DNA of 64,000 nt from Haladaptatus sp. QDMS2 (GCF_029338295.1 NZ_CP119792.1:534244-598243); one strand, 5' to 3'; numbered from the stretch's first letter, positions 44,183-52,610 are shown. Numbers and translations: made by a program. Notes: generated from the letters alone by a model not told the origin.

Positions 44183-44213
44183 TGATATGCGTACGTAAAG
44201 CACTCGTATATCA
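44183..44213. promoter_or_regulatory. Inverted repeat at the RHH antitoxin start
   Basis: TGATATGCG (44183-44191) and CGTATATCA (44205-44213) are inverted copies (8 of 9 positions), the second overlapping the A of the ATG. Ribbon-helix-helix antitoxins usually repress their own operon at such sites. Confidence 0.5.
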
Positions 44214-44509
44214 TGTCTGGTGCCAAAACTTCGACCGGGGACGACGGGCCGGAGACCGTTCAGATCAACCTTCGGCTTACACAAGCATTCCTCGATGACA
44301 TCGACGCAACGTGGGAAGAACAGGGCTTCAACTCGCGCAGCGAATTCCTCCGCTATGCGGCCCGAGACGCTGTCAAGCACCCCGAGTTCTCGCGTGAGGG
44401 CTGGAAGCAGATTGCAGCCAGCGAGCACGGACTTCGTACCGGTGAGGAGGGACTCGTGTCCCGGGAGGAAGTTATCGCGATGATGGACAACGACTCGGAT
44501 GGCGAGTGA
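44213..44509 (+). CDS. Ribbon-helix-helix (CopG-type) antitoxin
   Basis: 98 residues. RHH core: PETVQINLRLTQAFLDDIDATWEEQGFNSRSEFLRYAARDAV (residues about 12-55). The C-terminal helices that wrap the toxin (SREGWKQIAASEHGLRTGEE; SREEVIAMMDN) follow. It overlaps the RelE-type toxin gene by 11 bases, in antitoxin-toxin order. Confidence 0.88.
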   Translation: MSGAKTSTGDDGPETVQINLRLTQAFLDDIDATWEEQGFNSRSEFLRYAARDAVKHPEFSREGWKQIAASEHGLRTGEEGLVSREEVIAMMDNDSDGE

Positions 44510-44786
44510 GGACGACGAGTGGACATGGAAGTTCGCTCCACGGGCTGCCAAACAATTCGACAACCTCGAACACCACGTTCAGGACCGCATCGTTTCGAAA
44601 CTCGACGAGATCGTCGACGACCCCTGGCGTGATCCCGGCGATTATCTCGAACCGCTCACCGGTGGCCCTTTTGAGAAGCTTCGTGTGGGGCAGTATCGAC
44701 TTGCGTGTGTCCTCGATCACGATGCGCTCGTACTTGAAGTCCATCGGATTGAACATCGGAGCGGAGCTTACACGGCAGACGACTGA
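44499..44786 (+). CDS. RelE/ParE-type toxin
   Basis: 95 residues. RelE/ParE fold: WTWKFAPRAAKQFDNLEHHVQDRIVSKLDEIV, a basic GDYLEPLTGGPFEKLRVGQYRL (the L-x-G-x-x-x-x-R-V-G-x-Y-R signature), then VLEVHRIEHRSGAY. It probably inhibits translation by cleaving mRNA on the ribosome, or is a gyrase-type ParE; the two cannot be separated by eye. Neutralised by the upstream RHH protein. Confidence 0.88.
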   Translation: MASEDDEWTWKFAPRAAKQFDNLEHHVQDRIVSKLDEIVDDPWRDPGDYLEPLTGGPFEKLRVGQYRLACVLDHDALVLEVHRIEHRSGAYTADD

Positions 44787-45033
44787 TCCAGCCACCTAGT
44801 CTCCGTACAAAAGGGCCGAGGGGTGAGAGATACAGGCAGACTACTACCCGTCGTTGTCGGCGGGATATCAAGAAAACGATATATGGTGGCGTGCTGAATA
44901 TAGAGGGTGAGTTCAGCAGCTGGCCCTTGCGTGTGATTCGTTCTGATTACATCACCGATTCCGGGCACATTGAGCAAAGGAAGACAGACGTTACCGATGA
45001 ATCTTATTGTCTCTTGAGCGAGAGTATAGCGTA

Positions 45034-45654
45034 ATGGTCTTCGAGGCGTCGATGGCAAGCCAGGCCGATGCGTTCGCTAAGGAAGAGAGGTTTGAGGAGG
45101 CAGCACGCTACCGAGCGATGTCCGCGCAAGCCCGATTACAGTCGTGTGGCATCCGGTCGCATATGGACAGCGACGAGGCCGTCGCCGACCTCTTATTCGC
45201 CATCTATTATGCTCAACGAGCGGGCGAAACTACCCAAGCGACCTCCCTTCGCAATACACTCACATCCTACGCCTGGCTTCTGCAAGACGCCGCGTACGAT
45301 GCGCTACAAGATGAATGGTCAAATTCGACGCGTGCGTGTCTTGTCGGGCTGTTCGAGGAGTGGGTCGGTGATGCGCATCTCTTTACGGGGTCGGCAGAAG
45401 CAACTCGATACTACGACAGAGCCGAACCGTGGTATCGAATCGAACAACTTCGGGCTAGGGACGACGTGCTCCCGTGTTGGAACTGGGGGGCAGAACCCCA
45501 GTTCTTCGAGGCACTCAGGGCGTTTTTCGAATACCTGGAGTGGATTGACCCCGAAACTGCGGACGCGTGGAACATTAGGGACTACGATTCGTTGTTCTTC
45601 GACAGGCTTGACAGGAAACGCGAACTCGTTGATTCGTTACGTGTTCAACGGTGA
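45034..45654 (+). CDS. Hypothetical helical protein
   Basis: 206 residues from ATG at 45034 (MVFEASMASQADAFAKEERF). Helical, with TPR-like helix pairs (KEERFEEAARYRAMSAQARL; ADLLFAIYYAQRAGETTQATSLRN; EATRYYDRAEPWYRIEQLRA). Rich in aromatic and acidic residues, no signal peptide. Stands alone after a 250-base gap from the RelE gene. No family recognised. Confidence 0.6.
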   Translation: MVFEASMASQADAFAKEERFEEAARYRAMSAQARLQSCGIRSHMDSDEAVADLLFAIYYAQRAGETTQATSLRNTLTSYAWLLQDAAYDALQDEWSNSTRACLVGLFEEWVGDAHLFTGSAEATRYYDRAEPWYRIEQLRARDDVLPCWNWGAEPQFFEALRAFFEYLEWIDPETADAWNIRDYDSLFFDRLDRKRELVDSLRVQR

Positions 45655-46118
45655 GTCTGCGTTCTGATTCGAACGATTCAATTGTTCGTTAGCGACTAAA
45701 CTCTTGTGCCAGACTCGCGCGCTGTATGCAGCACGGTTCGTTCTATTCGTCTAATAGCTGACAGTAGCAATACTGGTAAGCCCACACACTTATCAATCGG
45801 ATGTTCCGTGGGGTCAGATGATGAAAATAAGGCACGCAACAAAACTATCTTCCGAGGTTGTGGAAGTTGAGACTACACGGGCATTAGGACCGTCAGGATG
45901 CACGATTTTAGCCGAACCATCGAATTCGACCAGTTTCAGACTGAGGCTGTGCCTACATGTATGCATTGAGAAACCCAGCCTCAACTACCGCACGGTGGTT
46001 CAAACGGCGGTAGCGAGGAATCCCACGACTGAAGTCGTGGGTAGCTGACCTACGAGGATTTGAGTGCGAACTGGCTCGTTGTTTGCTTCTTGGGTAATCG
46101 TATTCGTACGAATATCTT
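45655..46118. other. Non-coding stretch with an orphan TnpB-type end
   Basis: No credible gene. It contains a hairpin CCCACGACT/AGTCGTGGG at 46022-46041 (in the context GAGGAATCCCACGACTG), of the type found at the ends of haloarchaeal IS200/IS605-type TnpB elements. Right after it, 46047-46078 (CTACGAGGATTTGAGTGCGA...) is repeated imperfectly at 48436-48466. Confidence 0.55.
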
Positions 46119-46928
46119 TTACTGTTGTTCCCAACTTGGTCTGGGCGACCCTGGAAGCTCGTCCGTTGCATCGAGGAGCTCATCCACAGTTGTCCAGGGA
46201 TAACACCGCCCGTGGAGTTCGAAGAGGCGGAAGTCCTTCAAGTGGACCCAGCTGTACGAGGGGACGTCGATTTGTTTGTCTTCGAGCGTACTCGTCACGT
46301 CATCGACTGTAATGTCGATACCAGTGTGTGCTGCCCGGTCAACAAGTGCCTCGAGTTCTGCAGCTTTCGTCTCCTCGTCGACGTTCGTGGCAGCCATAAT
46401 TTGTGCTCCAGCAGCGAGCACGTCACGCTCTTCTGTGAGATTCTCTTCCATCTCCCAATGGTACGCGCGGGGGAAGGCGTACGCTTTCTCGAAGTACTCG
46501 GTTTCTCCAAGTTTGCCGAGTTCGTTGACTTCGCCACCTTCATCCTGTTCGAAGACGGCGGCGACATAGTCACTGAGCGTCGCGGTGATGTGAAATTTGA
46601 CGCGGAATTCGGGGAGGCGTGGGATATCGATGTCGGTGAGATCCCCGATGAGAAACGCGTACGTTCCATAACGACGGTTCAATCGATCGCTGACCGCTCG
46701 TACACGTCGGAGATATGGATCTCGGTAGCTTCCGAGGACGAGATAGGCAGTCTGGTCGCGGTCGTAGATTGCTGGCGTCTCACTGTTGGCCCACGACAGA
46801 ATCTGCGTCGCTTCGGTAGCCCCGACGTCAAGGCCCCGGAGTGCCCGCTGTACGGCTGTCATGATTTTGCCTGCGTTCGGGGGAACGGACGGCCCACTCA
46901 TATTGGTGGACACAATTGACTGGGCCAT
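46119..46928 (-). CDS. Deoxyribosyltransferase/TIR-like Rossmann protein (putative)
   Basis: 269 residues. The middle (about 60-150) reads TAYLVLGSYRDPYLRRVRAV then DRLNRRYGTYAFLIGDLTD, FRVKFHITATLSDYVAAVFE and GGEVNELGKL. This order (strand-GSYRD, helix, strand, then D-x-V-x-x-V-x-E...GG-x-x-x-E-L-G) resembles nucleoside 2-deoxyribosyltransferase-like and TIR-like domains, where the Glu is catalytic. Nucleotide or NAD hydrolysis is thus possible; I infer this from pattern only. It is divergent from a winged-helix gene 88 bases away, a probable regulator. Confidence 0.5.
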   Translation of the reverse strand: MAQSIVSTNMSGPSVPPNAGKIMTAVQRALRGLDVGATEATQILSWANSETPAIYDRDQTAYLVLGSYRDPYLRRVRAVSDRLNRRYGTYAFLIGDLTDIDIPRLPEFRVKFHITATLSDYVAAVFEQDEGGEVNELGKLGETEYFEKAYAFPRAYHWEMEENLTEERDVLAAGAQIMAATNVDEETKAAELEALVDRAAHTGIDITVDDVTSTLEDKQIDVPSYSWVHLKDFRLFELHGRCYPWTTVDELLDATDELPGSPRPSWEQQ

Positions 46929-47016
46929 AGGCGTTTCTGATTGACTCAGTAAAATACCGATTTTATTGACTTAGTTCACCCAAACCATTATGCAGGCGAG
47001 CAGGCTATATTGAGAT

Positions 47017-47468
47017 ATGAGCCACACGGCCCCGGAGGGATTCGAGGACCCGTTTGCAGAGCAGCGACAAATGCGCGAGCTGCTCTCACAGGAGACTCGA
47101 CACCTCATCATCCAGTTAATCCTTGGTCACCCGGCTCACCTCATGTCGCTGGCCGAGCTTGACTACATGATTCCGAAGAACGAGGCAGCGATTCTCGATC
47201 AGCTTAAACGACTTCGAGAGGCGGGTATCCTCGACGTCTACGTTCACGAACCGAATGCGTCGACGCGGAATCTTCCCTCGAAGTTCTGGGGGCCGACCGA
47301 GCGTGGCGTCGAAATTCTGTACGAGCACAACTTCCTCCGGGGTGTCCCAATAGCACGCGCGGTCTATGAGGAGACGAAAAATCTGAGCGAGTGCTGCGTC
47401 ATGAGGGGGCACCGCGACCAGTGCTTCCTGTAGCTGTCGCTGATGCCCTCGCATTCGATGAACCCTAG
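47017..47468 (+). pseudogene. Winged-helix regulator with a frameshift near its 3' end
   Basis: The first 120 residues form a winged helix (RHLIIQLILGHPAHLMSLAE, AAILDQLKRLREAGILDVYV, RNLPSKFWGPTERGVEILYE). At an A5 tract (47377-47381) the frame shifts. Read straight, it ends after 138 residues (SECCVMRGHRDQCFL). With one extra A it continues as KKSERVLRHEGAPRPVLPVA and ends at 47466-47468 with AFDEP, a much better family C-terminus. It may be a real one-base deletion, a sequencing error in a homopolymer, or programmed slippage. Sister of the pseudogene at 40854-41270. Confidence 0.75.
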
Positions 47469-47631
47469 TCCGAGCTACTACTCGGACCTGCCCGAACTAC
47501 GTTCGAGCGTGGAACGTGTCACCGCACCGTGGCTTGAGCGCAAAGAAAACGACGTTGACCACTGCTCTCTGGTGAGAGATGCTATGGTCATGGCAGCGTT
47601 GTACGCCATGTCAATCGGAAAGAACTCTTGA
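47458..47631 (+). CDS. Small hypothetical protein overlapping the HTH 3' end
   Basis: 57 residues: MNPSPSYYSDLPELRSSVER, WLERKENDVDHCSLVRDAMV, AALYAMSIGKNS. Acidic, halophile-like codon use. Its ATG overlaps the in-frame end of the frameshift-corrected HTH gene (ATGAACCCTAG), suggesting an original two-gene operon. No family recognised. Confidence 0.45.
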   Translation: MNPSPSYYSDLPELRSSVERVTAPWLERKENDVDHCSLVRDAMVMAALYAMSIGKNS

Positions 47632-47657
47632 CGTTTGGTGACTGGCCGCACGCCCTC

Positions 47658-48003
47658 TCAACGTTCTTCACTGAGGTGAAGATACGTCTCCAGTTTTGTT
47701 ACGACCTGTTCGACGAAGCCATCCGTCACGCGTCCTTGCCAGGCGACAAAGTCCTCACTTCGCGGCGAATGGACCGCCCATGGAGAGACGTACGATTCCC
47801 GAGGGACACCACCGATTTCCCAGACGTCTTCTGAGAGGGCTACCGAATCGTCGTACGCTTTCGTCGAGATGGCGACTGGCGATGTACTGTTCGCCGCCGA
47901 ACGGGTGCGTATCGTTGTTGACGACGAGCCACGGACGTTGTCTATCATTCCCGAGTTTGAACGGATCTGCACTCCGTACGACGTCGCCGCGCTCCGGTTG
48001 CAT
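47658..48003 (-). pseudogene. PemK/MazF-like toxin broken by a one-base frameshift
   Basis: Frame one starts MQPERGDVVRSADPFKLGND, RQRPWLVVNNDTHPFGGEQY, the normal PemK/MazF N-terminus (R-G-D-V-V and R-P-W-L-V-V-N). Near 47877 one extra base shifts the frame. The remainder, ISTKAYDDSVALSEDVWEIG, SYVSPWAVHSPRSEDFVAWQ and ending ETYLHLSEER, continues in another frame. Removing that base joins the parts as QYIAVAISTKAYDD. The ATG at 48003 directly follows the stop of the HTH gene 48004-48381, so this was its toxin partner. Confidence 0.8.
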
Positions 48004-48381
48004 TTAGGATTTGTCCTCGCGTTCGCCTCGTTCGCTTGGGTGTGGCGTCTTTGGGGCCGTCAAGTCCCACTCGTCGGCGTCGATGCCGCCCTCGTTCTCG
48101 TTCAGTCGCTCGCTCGCGATGTGGAGGTCGTATGCATCGACGAGTCGAGATTCGTCGGGTGTAATCGCCCAGTATTCTCCCCGGTGGCGAACGAGACGAC
48201 GTGCCTTCAGCCTCGACAGGGCGGTTCCGACTGTGTTCGGGTTCTCGCCGATAGCACTGGCAATCTCAGACCGGGTGAATGCCTGGTCGCGGTGTGTGTA
48301 CAGATATGAAACCACCTGCTCGGGGACCGTTGGCCCCTGTGGAAGGTCTCCGGATTCGAAGTCGTCGATGCTCACGGGCAT
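48004..48381 (-). CDS. Winged-helix antitoxin/regulator
   Basis: 125 residues. Winged helix: VPEQVVSYLYTHRDQAFTRSEIASAIGENPNTVGTALSRLKARRLVRHRGEYWAI (about 18-72), then an acidic tail. The TAA stop abuts the ATG of the PemK-like gene (no gap), so the pair is a TA-type operon with antitoxin first. With the toxin frameshifted it is now a probable orphan. Paralogous in plan to 60698-61051. Confidence 0.8.
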   Translation of the reverse strand: MPVSIDDFESGDLPQGPTVPEQVVSYLYTHRDQAFTRSEIASAIGENPNTVGTALSRLKARRLVRHRGEYWAITPDESRLVDAYDLHIASERLNENEGGIDADEWDLTAPKTPHPSERGEREDKS

Positions 48382-48588
48382 GACCTGAAATTGGTGTGCT
48401 GATGTAATTAGTGTACTGCTGTACCACGAGGGTTCAGCTACGAGGATTTAAGCGTGAATTGACTCGGTATTAAATATAGACGTACGGTTCTGGGAAGACT
48501 GCCGCGTAGGCAACTGGCAGACCACTCCTTCGTATACCCACTATAAAAACAGCTATACCAACAGAGAGGGAAGAGTGTGCTAAGTGCA

Positions 48589-49734
48589 ATGCCCACGAAG
48601 GAGCTTCCAGAAAGTGCACCGGGAAAGTACGTCCCCTCCCATCCCCACCCGTACTATTCCCCCGAGTCGCTTCCTGTAGAGCCGAAGCACGATCTCACCG
48701 ATCAGACACACGATCTGGTGGCTGATGCCGCGTATCAAATCGGTCGCGTGGACGGTATCATCTCGACAATTGACTTCTCCGCAGTTCTCTACACCTCCCT
48801 CATTCGCATCGAAGCTGTCGAATCCGCACGAATCGAAGGGGCAGAGGTCGCATATGAAGACGTCGAGGCGTATCATACAAGACACCCCGCAGACGAGACT
48901 GAATCCAGAATCGAGAAAGACCTACAAGAGGCGCTCAACTACGAGACTGCGCTCACGTACGGACTCGAACGAATCGAGAGTGGCGCGTCAATAACCCTCT
49001 CGCTCATCAAAGAACTCCATTCGATGCTGCTCGAAGACGTTCGAAACGAGGGTGACATCGTCGGCGAATTCCGCGACCACATGGTTCATCTTTCGAGTCC
49101 ACAGCCAGGACAGCGTCCGTTCGTCCCACCGACGCCCGAGGCGCTCGATGGGCTCATGCAGTCACTCGCATCGTACATCCAGCTGGGTGGGCAGTATCAT
49201 CCACTCGTCGATGCTGCTATCATCCACTACTTCTTCGAGACCGTTCATCCATTCTCTGACGGAAACGGTCGCCTTGGTCGCCTCCTCATCATCCTCTTTT
49301 TGGCAAGTAAGGGCTACCTCGAAAGTCCCTACATCTACCCGAGTGCGTATTTCAACCGGCACAAAGTCGAGTACGTCGAACGGATGCGTGCGGTGAGCGA
49401 AGAGGGTGCGTGGGACGAGTGGCTCACGTTCTTCCTCGAAGGCCTCCGAAGCCAAGCGGCGACGTCCTACGACCGGACACACCAGCTTCGAGAGCTCCAA
49501 ACGCGCTACGAACAGGAGTACCCAGGCGCTACGAGCACGGACCGGTTCGCTCGGCAGTTGCTCCAGTATCCGTACTTCACTACACTCGACCTCGTGGAGT
49601 ATCTCGACGTTTCACGCAGAACTGCCTACAAGGTCGTCGACGATCTCGAAGCAGATGGGCTCGTAGCAGAAGTGACCGGCAAAGAACGCGGCAAAGAGTA
49701 CAAAGCAGTCGACGTGTTCGAGATTCTCGAATGA
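48589..49734 (+). CDS. Fic/DOC family protein with C-terminal winged helix
   Basis: 381 residues from ATG at 48589. Fic core HPFSDGNGRLGR (about residues 220-231) contains the catalytic His and the phosphate-binding GNGR. An N-terminal inhibitory motif S-A-R-I-E-G (S79 to G84, [S/T]xxxE[G/N]) marks a class II, self-inhibited Fic. The C-terminal winged helix (TTLDLVEYLDVSRRTAYKVVDDLEADGLVAE) may bind DNA. It would AMPylate a target protein. It stands among TA genes but needs no separate antitoxin because of the internal inhibitor. Confidence 0.9.
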   Translation: MPTKELPESAPGKYVPSHPHPYYSPESLPVEPKHDLTDQTHDLVADAAYQIGRVDGIISTIDFSAVLYTSLIRIEAVESARIEGAEVAYEDVEAYHTRHPADETESRIEKDLQEALNYETALTYGLERIESGASITLSLIKELHSMLLEDVRNEGDIVGEFRDHMVHLSSPQPGQRPFVPPTPEALDGLMQSLASYIQLGGQYHPLVDAAIIHYFFETVHPFSDGNGRLGRLLIILFLASKGYLESPYIYPSAYFNRHKVEYVERMRAVSEEGAWDEWLTFFLEGLRSQAATSYDRTHQLRELQTRYEQEYPGATSTDRFARQLLQYPYFTTLDLVEYLDVSRRTAYKVVDDLEADGLVAEVTGKERGKEYKAVDVFEILE

Positions 49735-49824
49735 ACCCACCTCAAACGACAATAGCGGTTCGAAGTGGCGAGAGTCGGTCAGCCACAACATCCTTTCAGT
49801 TGGATGCAAGAGCACTCTCCAGCT

Positions 49825-50145
49825 ATGGCTGACCAGTCTGAGAGCGACGTTCGAGTCTGGCTTGTAGATGAAGACGGCGAAACTCTGGTACACCTATCCA
49901 TTAGTCAGTTCATCAGCCAGCAGGCAACCGAACGAACTCCGCTCGATATAGGACGCCGTATCACCGCCATCGAACTCGCAGCTCTTGCCAACGAGCTTGG
50001 CTCGCCAGCAGAGACGTTGGACTACTGGATGACCACCGAACAGTACACGAGTAGTCAAGCGATCTGGGCACATGTCCGGAACGTAAGCCGACAGACTGTC
50101 AACGATCGAGTCCGCGCCGCTCGCAAGAAAATAAATGCGGTATAA
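49825..50145 (+). CDS. Hypothetical protein with possible C-terminal HTH
   Basis: 106 residues starting MADQSESDVRVWLVDEDGET (ATG at 49825; a longer reading from 49765 looks non-coding). An N-terminal strand pair (VRVWLVDEDGETLVHLSISQF) is followed by helices ending VRNVSRQTVNDRVRAARKKI, which looks like a recognition helix. No family recognised. Same direction as Fic, 90 bases after it. Confidence 0.55.
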   Translation: MADQSESDVRVWLVDEDGETLVHLSISQFISQQATERTPLDIGRRITAIELAALANELGSPAETLDYWMTTEQYTSSQAIWAHVRNVSRQTVNDRVRAARKKINAV

Positions 50146-50211
50146 TACCCTCCCCTTCTCACTTACTTACAGAGCCAACCAGTACCAGACTATGTGCCAC
50201 CGATACGATCA

Positions 50212-51045
50212 ATGACTCTCCCTCTCTTCAAAACAAATTCCGCGTCATTCGCCTCCTCGATCGCACTCGATGCGAGCACCGTTGGTGGGACGACTGTCAC
50301 CGTCGCAGTACACTCGACACGGGAGCAAGAACCCGAGATCCTCAGCTCCATCTATGAGCACGGCGCGGACATTGGGTTCAAACCGTTCTACGACAAGGCA
50401 AACAATTACGAGCACACCGAGTTGCAGGGGTTTTGCGAGAATCTCATTCATGCGAATCGGGCGCACCTCGAAGCATTTGCTCACAGCCGAGCGCGTGACA
50501 AGAACACAAATCTCCAGCAGGTCGAAGCGGTTCACTCAGCAATCCACGTGAACGATCTCCTTGTTCTCGGTTTAACTCCGCTGGTGATTATTGATGGAAA
50601 CGAACAGAAAGCCAAGCCCTTTTTAGAGGCACTCTCCGGACTCACAGACGACCATCCCACAACAGCTCACGGCCAGAAATCGGAGTTCTACTACCCGAAT
50701 GCGTTACTTGCCGACCTGACGGCAAATTACCTCGCCCACACCCTCGAGCAGCAGTACGACTATATGAATCCCGTTTTTCCCGTTGTGCATGCCAAACAAG
50801 CTCGGTCTGACGAGTGGGGACAGGCGTTCAATGGGATGTACCAAAATAGCGTTGAGTACACGCCCGCACAGCTACCCGGTCACCGTGGAGACAGCGTCCG
50901 TCAACGAATCTGTTGTTGGTACAAGGGAGCTGTTTTTGCGGATCAGGGGAGCCAGCCTCCAATCAGTGATTCGCTGAACCCGGTCGTACGGACACTTGAG
51001 AGGGATGGGTTCGACAATCTGGGGAGCATCCTGCGTGGGTTGTGA
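50212..51045 (+). CDS. Hypothetical protein, possible RNase H-like fold
   Basis: 277 residues from ATG at 50212 (MTLPLFKTNS). The order SSIALDASTVGGTTVTVAV ... DLLVLGLTPLVIIDGNEQKA ... LLADLTANYLAHTLEQ recalls DUF3800/RNase H-type proteins. These have a first Asp on a strand, a later I-I-D-G strand, and an A-D-L-x-A helix. This is pattern similarity only. It lies 48 bases after the stop of the preceding small gene; no function assigned. Confidence 0.5.
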   Translation: MTLPLFKTNSASFASSIALDASTVGGTTVTVAVHSTREQEPEILSSIYEHGADIGFKPFYDKANNYEHTELQGFCENLIHANRAHLEAFAHSRARDKNTNLQQVEAVHSAIHVNDLLVLGLTPLVIIDGNEQKAKPFLEALSGLTDDHPTTAHGQKSEFYYPNALLADLTANYLAHTLEQQYDYMNPVFPVVHAKQARSDEWGQAFNGMYQNSVEYTPAQLPGHRGDSVRQRICCWYKGAVFADQGSQPPISDSLNPVVRTLERDGFDNLGSILRGL

Positions 51046-51212
51046 CTCAGAGTATAGTAACAGGCGCCGATTCCTGCCCCCACATCCATCAAGGGACATG
51101 GTCGAACAGGCTCTTCACGCTGGCGCCTGCGCTCACTTCATTCTACGCCCGGCATTACTGAAAAGCCTTGCTGAAATCAGCGTTAATGACATTTCATTCC
51201 AGGGAAAAGAAA

Positions 51213-51250
51213 TTAACATTGCGGGTAAATATTTTAACATTGCCGGTAAA
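51213..51250. promoter_or_regulatory. Tandem 17-bp direct repeat before an HTH gene
   Basis: TTAACATTGCGGGTAAA (51213-51229) and TTAACATTGCCGGTAAA (51234-51250) differ by one base and are spaced 21 bases, two helical turns. They end 11 bases before the ATG of the HTH gene at 51262. Likely operator sites bound by that protein, possibly overlapping its promoter. Confidence 0.55.
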
Positions 51251-51261
51251 ACAGGGCACGC

Positions 51262-51666
51262 ATGTCGAACGGAAGGAAATTTGACGCGTACAACGTCACC
51301 ACTGACACAGACATCACAGCTGAGGCAGGTTCGCTCACGTTTGCGGAGGTTCAGTGGCTGACTCAGGCTGGTGTCCTCCGTATTAAATCACATCAAACAG
51401 CCACAGGCGAAGTTACTAACGCAATACTCAATGTAGAAAAGCTCGCTGATATTGCGTTTGAAAACGATATCCTCAGTAAAGTCGCCAGTTCGGTGGAAAC
51501 GGATATTCTCGGGGCGTTCAAGCAGAGCGAGGAGACGACGTTAACAACAGGAGAGATTGCTGGCGAGATTGACCGTCCGAAATCGAGCGTGAGTCGTGCT
51601 CTCACCAAATTAACCGAGAAAGGGAAGTTGAATAAGGTGCAGTCTGGCGTGTATCGGGTTCGTTGA
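51262..51666 (+). CDS. Winged-helix DNA-binding protein
   Basis: 134 residues. An N-terminal alpha/beta part (FDAYNVTTDTDITAEAGSLTFAEVQWLTQAGVL) is followed by a clear winged helix (TDILGAFKQSEETTLTTGEIAGEIDRPKSSVSRALTKLTEKGKLNKVQSGVYRV, about 75-134). The plan, a small effector/partner domain before the HTH, resembles a transcriptional repressor. Tandem repeats upstream suggest autoregulation. Confidence 0.75.
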   Translation: MSNGRKFDAYNVTTDTDITAEAGSLTFAEVQWLTQAGVLRIKSHQTATGEVTNAILNVEKLADIAFENDILSKVASSVETDILGAFKQSEETTLTTGEIAGEIDRPKSSVSRALTKLTEKGKLNKVQSGVYRVR

Positions 51667-51753
51667 ACCTACTAGTGGGTGTTTTCAGTGACAGATAATC
51701 GACTATTGCCTGACGTATTCTTACGATTAGGCCTAACGTTAAGCCGCCTGACA

Positions 51754-51785
51754 TCCTCCCACGACTTCATCGTGGGCTTTCTCCT
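51754..51785 (-). mobile_element. Orphan TnpB-type terminal hairpin
   Basis: CCCACGA (51758-51764) and TCGTGGG (51770-51776), flanked by TCCT on one side and CTTTCTCC on the other. Read on the reverse strand it is GGAGAAAGCCCACGAtgaag, the same as the ends at 57550 and 63840. No transposase gene is attached; probably a remnant of an IS200/IS605-type TnpB element. Confidence 0.6.
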
Positions 51786-51825
51786 CGAATCGTGTAATCC
51801 AGACTATGCAGGCAAAGTCACCAAC

Positions 51826-52233
51826 TCATGCGGCCCGTTCCTCAATGAAAATCTGTCTCGTTCCAGCCACGAGATTTTGAGAGCCTGCTAATGCCGCTTC
51901 ATCAAGCCCAATAGTGACTCCCTCAAAATCACCAAGGACGAAGTTCAATTCGACCACATGCTCGAAGCACTTGACCAGGCACGTCAGTTCCCCATGGTCA
52001 TCAGAGTAGAGTGAGTCGTATACCGGCGCAGTCATCGATTCCAGACGCGTATTGTCTATCGAATCTCTGAGTTGCTCTCTGGTGTATTTTTCGGTGACAT
52101 CGTCACGGAGATACACAATCTCGTACTCTTCTTGCTCATAGCTTATGACACTCCGTAAATTCTCTTGTGTCCTCTCCTCAAAGTAGTCTTTGAGACGAGA
52201 TGCTAGTCCCCTCACCATGGTTAGGCTACTCAT
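51826..52233 (-). CDS. Conserved-looking haloarchaeal hypothetical protein
   Basis: 135 residues, acidic, soluble. N-terminal helix (LASRLKDYFEERTQENLRSV), a strand-helix part (EEYEIVYLRDDVTEKYTREQLRDSIDNTR), then strands LTCLVKCFEHVVELNFVLGD and FEGVTIGLDEAAL. This looks like a small haloarchaeal family with a sensory-domain-like fold, but I cannot name it securely. The orphan TnpB end lies 40 bases beyond its stop. Confidence 0.55.
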   Translation of the reverse strand: MSSLTMVRGLASRLKDYFEERTQENLRSVISYEQEEYEIVYLRDDVTEKYTREQLRDSIDNTRLESMTAPVYDSLYSDDHGELTCLVKCFEHVVELNFVLGDFEGVTIGLDEAALAGSQNLVAGTRQIFIEERAA

Positions 52234-52277
52234 TGATTCCTTAATAATTTGACTGGTACGCCTGAATACAACGGAAG

Positions 52278-52530
52278 CTAGTCACGGAAGTAGTAGTCAA
52301 CCCAGGATGGGTAACGAAGCCATCGAAGGAATGGATAGCCAACCACCCAGCCATATCGGTTGCAGGTCAGAAATCGGTCCTCCGTTAGTCGACCGGACGT
52401 ACGCCTGGCAGTTCGGGCACGTGCCTTTGTCTCGACTCGTGTCGAAGTAGTCGCTCTTTAATTGGCGATAATAAGTGAACCCAACTCCGTGGACTATCGA
52501 CTCAATTTTGTAGAATAGCCAGCACTCCCC
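52278..52530 (-). pseudogene. Degraded zinc-ribbon protein gene
   Basis: On the reverse strand, one frame reads SIVHGVGFTYYRQLKSDYFD then KGTCPNCQAYVRST. Another frame continues with TEDRFLTCNRYGWVVGYPF and LRWLRYPSWVDYYFRD, ending at 52278. Together they would give a small protein with a zinc ribbon (CPNC and a second pair reduced to C-N-R-Y, where the second Cys is lost). There is a frameshift between the two parts and no start codon. Confidence 0.55.
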
Positions 52531-52610
52531 TCATTCGCAACGATTCGTGTTTGGAGGTACTTCGATAAAAAGTAAATCAGTAGCCAAGAAGCTGGTCTGC
52601 TACCGCAATC

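Noticed and set aside
43829..44563. A 244-residue reverse gene
   Set aside because: Most of it is antisense to the RHH/RelE operon; only the last 82 codons could be real and are listed with low confidence.
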